Source: an uncultured Clostridium sp. (GTDB lineage: Bacteria > Bacillota > Clostridia > Lachnospirales > Lachnospiraceae). Taken from it: a DNA stretch of 14,669 nt. How positions within the stretch are numbered: the stretch's first letter is position 1; each line of letters starts with the position of its first letter. The notes beneath the pieces are model-generated. The model was not told the origin of the DNA. It saw only the letters and a list, made by a program, of their open reading frames with translations, and did not search any database. The position numbers were made by a program, and so were the translations under genes. Shown piece after piece: positions 13,110 through 14,669 of this stretch. The DNA is taken from NCBI GenBank assembly GCA_902496665.1, contig CABVBU010000047.1, positions 1 through 14,669 on the forward strand. Direction: 5' to 3'.

Positions 13110-14348
13110 ATGGCACAGGGATATTTGCAGGTAGATGTTGTGTCGGACGCGAACAGTTTTCCGGTGCAGGATGCGGATATTGTGGTAGCAAGGACGGAGG
13201 AACCAGATGAAATTATTGAGGAGACGAGAACGAACAGTTCCGGACAGACGGAGAATTTCCCATTAGATGCACCGCCATTAGAGCTTTCATTGTCACCGGA
13301 GGAGACGGAACGTCCATATGCAGAATACACGATCCGAATCACAGCACCGGGATTTGAGCCATTTGTTGTTTCAGGAACGGAGGTCTTGGCGGACGTGACG
13401 GCGATCCAGGGGATTCGTTTGCGGCCTCTTTCGAATGTTCCGGCCGGAGAGCAGACAGAGATCGTGACGATTCCGGATCACACGCTTTATGGTGATTACC
13501 TTCCAAAAATCGCGGAGAGCGAGATCAAACCTGTTATAGAGACAGGAGAGATCGTTCTATCCAGAGTGGTCGTCCCCCAGACGGTCGTGGTACATGACGG
13601 AGTGCCAACGAATGCGTCCGCGGCCAACTATTATGTCCCATATCGGGATTATATCAAAAATGTAGCCTCCAGTGAGATATACGCGACCTGGCCCCGCTCC
13701 GCGATCGTCGCGAATGTGCTGGCGATCATGTCCTTCACGTTAAACCGTGTTTATACGGAATGGTACCGCAATCAGGGATATGATTTTACGATCACATCAT
13801 CAACGGCGTATGATCATAAATGGATTTATGGGCGGAATATTTTTGAGTCCATCTCTGTTGTGGTGGATGATATTTTTGATAATTATCTTTCGCGCCCGGG
13901 AGTGAAACAGCCGATCCTGACCCAGTATTGCGATGGACGGAAGGTTCGGTGCCCGGGGTGGATGACGCAATGGGGCAGCTGCGAGCTCGGAGAAGCGGGG
14001 TATAGTCCGATCGAGATCCTGCGGAATTTTTATGGAGATGATATGTATATCAATACGGCGGAACAGATCTCCGGTATCCCGGCATCGTGGCCGGGGTATG
14101 ATCTGAAAATTGGTGCCACCGGTGATAAGGTGCGGCAGCTGCAGGAGCAGCTAGACGCAATCTCCAGCGTGTATACCGCAATTCCGGATATTACCCCTGA
14201 CGGGATCTATGGTCCGGCTACCGCGGAAGCTGTCCGGAAATTTCAGTCGATCTTTGGACTGCCCCAGACCGGAGTGGTAGATTTTGCTACATGGTATAAA
14301 ATTTCTCATATTTATGTGGGGATTACCAGGATCGCGGAATTGTCGTAA
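13110..14348 (+). CDS. SpoIID-like domain protein with C-terminal peptidoglycan-binding domain
   Basis: A 412-residue protein with three visible parts. Residues 1-110 look like a beta-sandwich of the transthyretin/carboxypeptidase-regulatory type. Residues about 172-312 resemble the SpoIID/LytB lytic transglycosylase domain: YYVPYRDYIKNVASSEIYATWP, where Glu189 sits in the position of the SpoIID catalytic Glu, followed by a helix that contains NVLAIMSFTLNRVYTEWYR. Residues 334-397 are a peptidoglycan-binding type 1 domain (GATGDKVRQLQEQL, then DGIYGPATAEAVRKFQ). Cys274, Cys281, Cys291 and His236 could form a metal or disulphide site. There is no signal peptide or membrane anchor. I chose ATG 13110, with GAGG (13101-13104) five bases upstream; the frame is open to a TTG at 13095 without a site. 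The gene is isolated between two terminators. A role in spore or cell-wall remodelling is likely, but activity on peptidoglycan is inferred. Confidence 0.85.
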   Translation: MAQGYLQVDVVSDANSFPVQDADIVVARTEEPDEIIEETRTNSSGQTENFPLDAPPLELSLSPEETERPYAEYTIRITAPGFEPFVVSGTEVLADVTAIQGIRLRPLSNVPAGEQTEIVTIPDHTLYGDYLPKIAESEIKPVIETGEIVLSRVVVPQTVVVHDGVPTNASAANYYVPYRDYIKNVASSEIYATWPRSAIVANVLAIMSFTLNRVYTEWYRNQGYDFTITSSTAYDHKWIYGRNIFESISVVVDDIFDNYLSRPGVKQPILTQYCDGRKVRCPGWMTQWGSCELGEAGYSPIEILRNFYGDDMYINTAEQISGIPASWPGYDLKIGATGDKVRQLQEQLDAISSVYTAIPDITPDGIYGPATAEAVRKFQSIFGLPQTGVVDFATWYKISHIYVGITRIAELS

Positions 14349-14379
14349 CGCAGATAAAAATTCGGGCTGAAATGTTAAA

Positions 14380-14422
14380 CATGGTGGCAGGAAATGTTTA
14401 ACGGTCCTGTCACCATGATTTT
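14380..14422 (+). terminator. Strong Rho-independent terminator after the SpoIID-like gene
   Basis: CATGGTGGCAGGA (14380-14392) pairs with TCCTGTCACCATG (14405-14417), a 13-bp stem with one G-T wobble. ATTTTAAAA follows. It lies 31 bases after the stop codon. A perfect palindrome, AAAACATGTTTT (14423-14434), is directly downstream and may help in the reverse direction. Confidence 0.85.
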
Positions 14423-14564
14423 AAAACATGTTTTGCAGAGAGGAAAATGCAGGAATCAGCTGATGCTGCAAAAGATTGGAATGCAAGGGACAGATATAGA
14501 TAAATGATTTGTATATGTTGTCGGAAAAACAAGAACGATTTCTTCCGATTTACCAGAAAAATCC

Positions 14565-14593
14565 TTGTAGAATCCATGAAAATGTGCTATGAT
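14565..14593 (+). promoter_or_regulatory. Sigma-A promoter of the tRNA-Gly gene
   Basis: TTGTAG (14565-14570), a 17-base spacer and an extended -10, TG-C-TATGAT (14585-14593). Initiation is predicted near 14600, about 15 bases before the mature tRNA 5' end. Bases 14435-14564 hold no recognisable gene. Confidence 0.65.
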
Positions 14594-14614
14594 ACGAGTA
14601 TCAGAAAAAGAAAC

Positions 14615-14669
14615 GCAGATATGGTTCATCGGTAGAACGCTAGCTTCCCAAGCTGGAAAGGCGGGTTCG
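14615..14669 (+). tRNA. tRNA-Gly (anticodon CCC), 3' part cut by the window edge
   Basis: Acceptor strand GCAGATA (14615-14621), bases TG, D-stem GTTC/GAAC around ATCGGTA, and anticodon stem CTAGC (14640-14644) with GCTGG (14652-14656). The anticodon loop TTCCCAA puts CCC at 14647-14649, which reads the glycine codon GGG. The T-arm begins with GCGGGTTCG and the window ends there, so about 20 bases of the 3' side are missing. No other tRNA precedes it in the window. It is the first gene of a possible tRNA cluster. Confidence 0.88.

Noticed and set aside
14452..14508. Tiny reading frame of about 18 codons starting near GAGAGG
   Set aside because: Too short and with no family match; the sequence is between a terminator and a tRNA promoter, so chance is the simplest explanation.

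Overview
The window looks like part of a chromosome from an anaerobic, spore-forming Firmicute of the class Clostridia, most likely family Lachnospiraceae. The evidence is consistent AGGAGG-type ribosome binding sites, tightly packed operons with 4-base overlaps, a clostridial-type (class II) GalT, a YtvI-family sporulation membrane protein, a SpoIID-like peptidoglycan enzyme and a CdaA/CdaR c-di-AMP module. The genus cannot be fixed from the sequence alone. I see no phage, transposase, CRISPR array or plasmid gene.

Left part (1-3433): an HD-domain hydrolase gene ends at a strong two-way terminator. It is followed by a minus-strand pair, apbE (flavin transferase lipoprotein) then a NusG domain II membrane protein. 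Divergent from apbE is a Gx/HepT-type membrane protein. These three resemble the accessory proteins found around flavin-based extracellular electron transfer genes. Copies of a palindromic intergenic repeat flank the HD gene, and a third copy lies upstream of the c-di-AMP operon.

Middle (3434-11617): galT stands alone behind a leader full of hairpins, one of them an 18-bp perfect palindrome. Next comes a tight operon of seven genes (5127-11617): two unrecognised membrane proteins, cdaA (c-di-AMP synthase), cdaR (YbbR regulator), an HPr-family phosphocarrier with both His15 and Ser46, a Wzy-like polytopic membrane protein, and a class I/II PLP aminotransferase. glmM, the usual third gene of this operon in Bacilli, is absent. 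The architecture suggests coupling of c-di-AMP, sugar/PTS status and envelope synthesis, but this is inference.

Right part (11618-14669): ytvI-like gene, terminator, a cytosolic-looking protein with a beta-sandwich-like N-terminus, a SpoIID-like domain and a C-terminal peptidoglycan-binding domain, another strong terminator, then a tRNA-Gly(CCC) gene cut off by the window edge with a good sigma-A promoter.

I do not see an obvious new defence or mobile system. The best candidates for something under-described are the extended c-di-AMP operon, the modular palindromic repeat family, and the hairpin array before galT.
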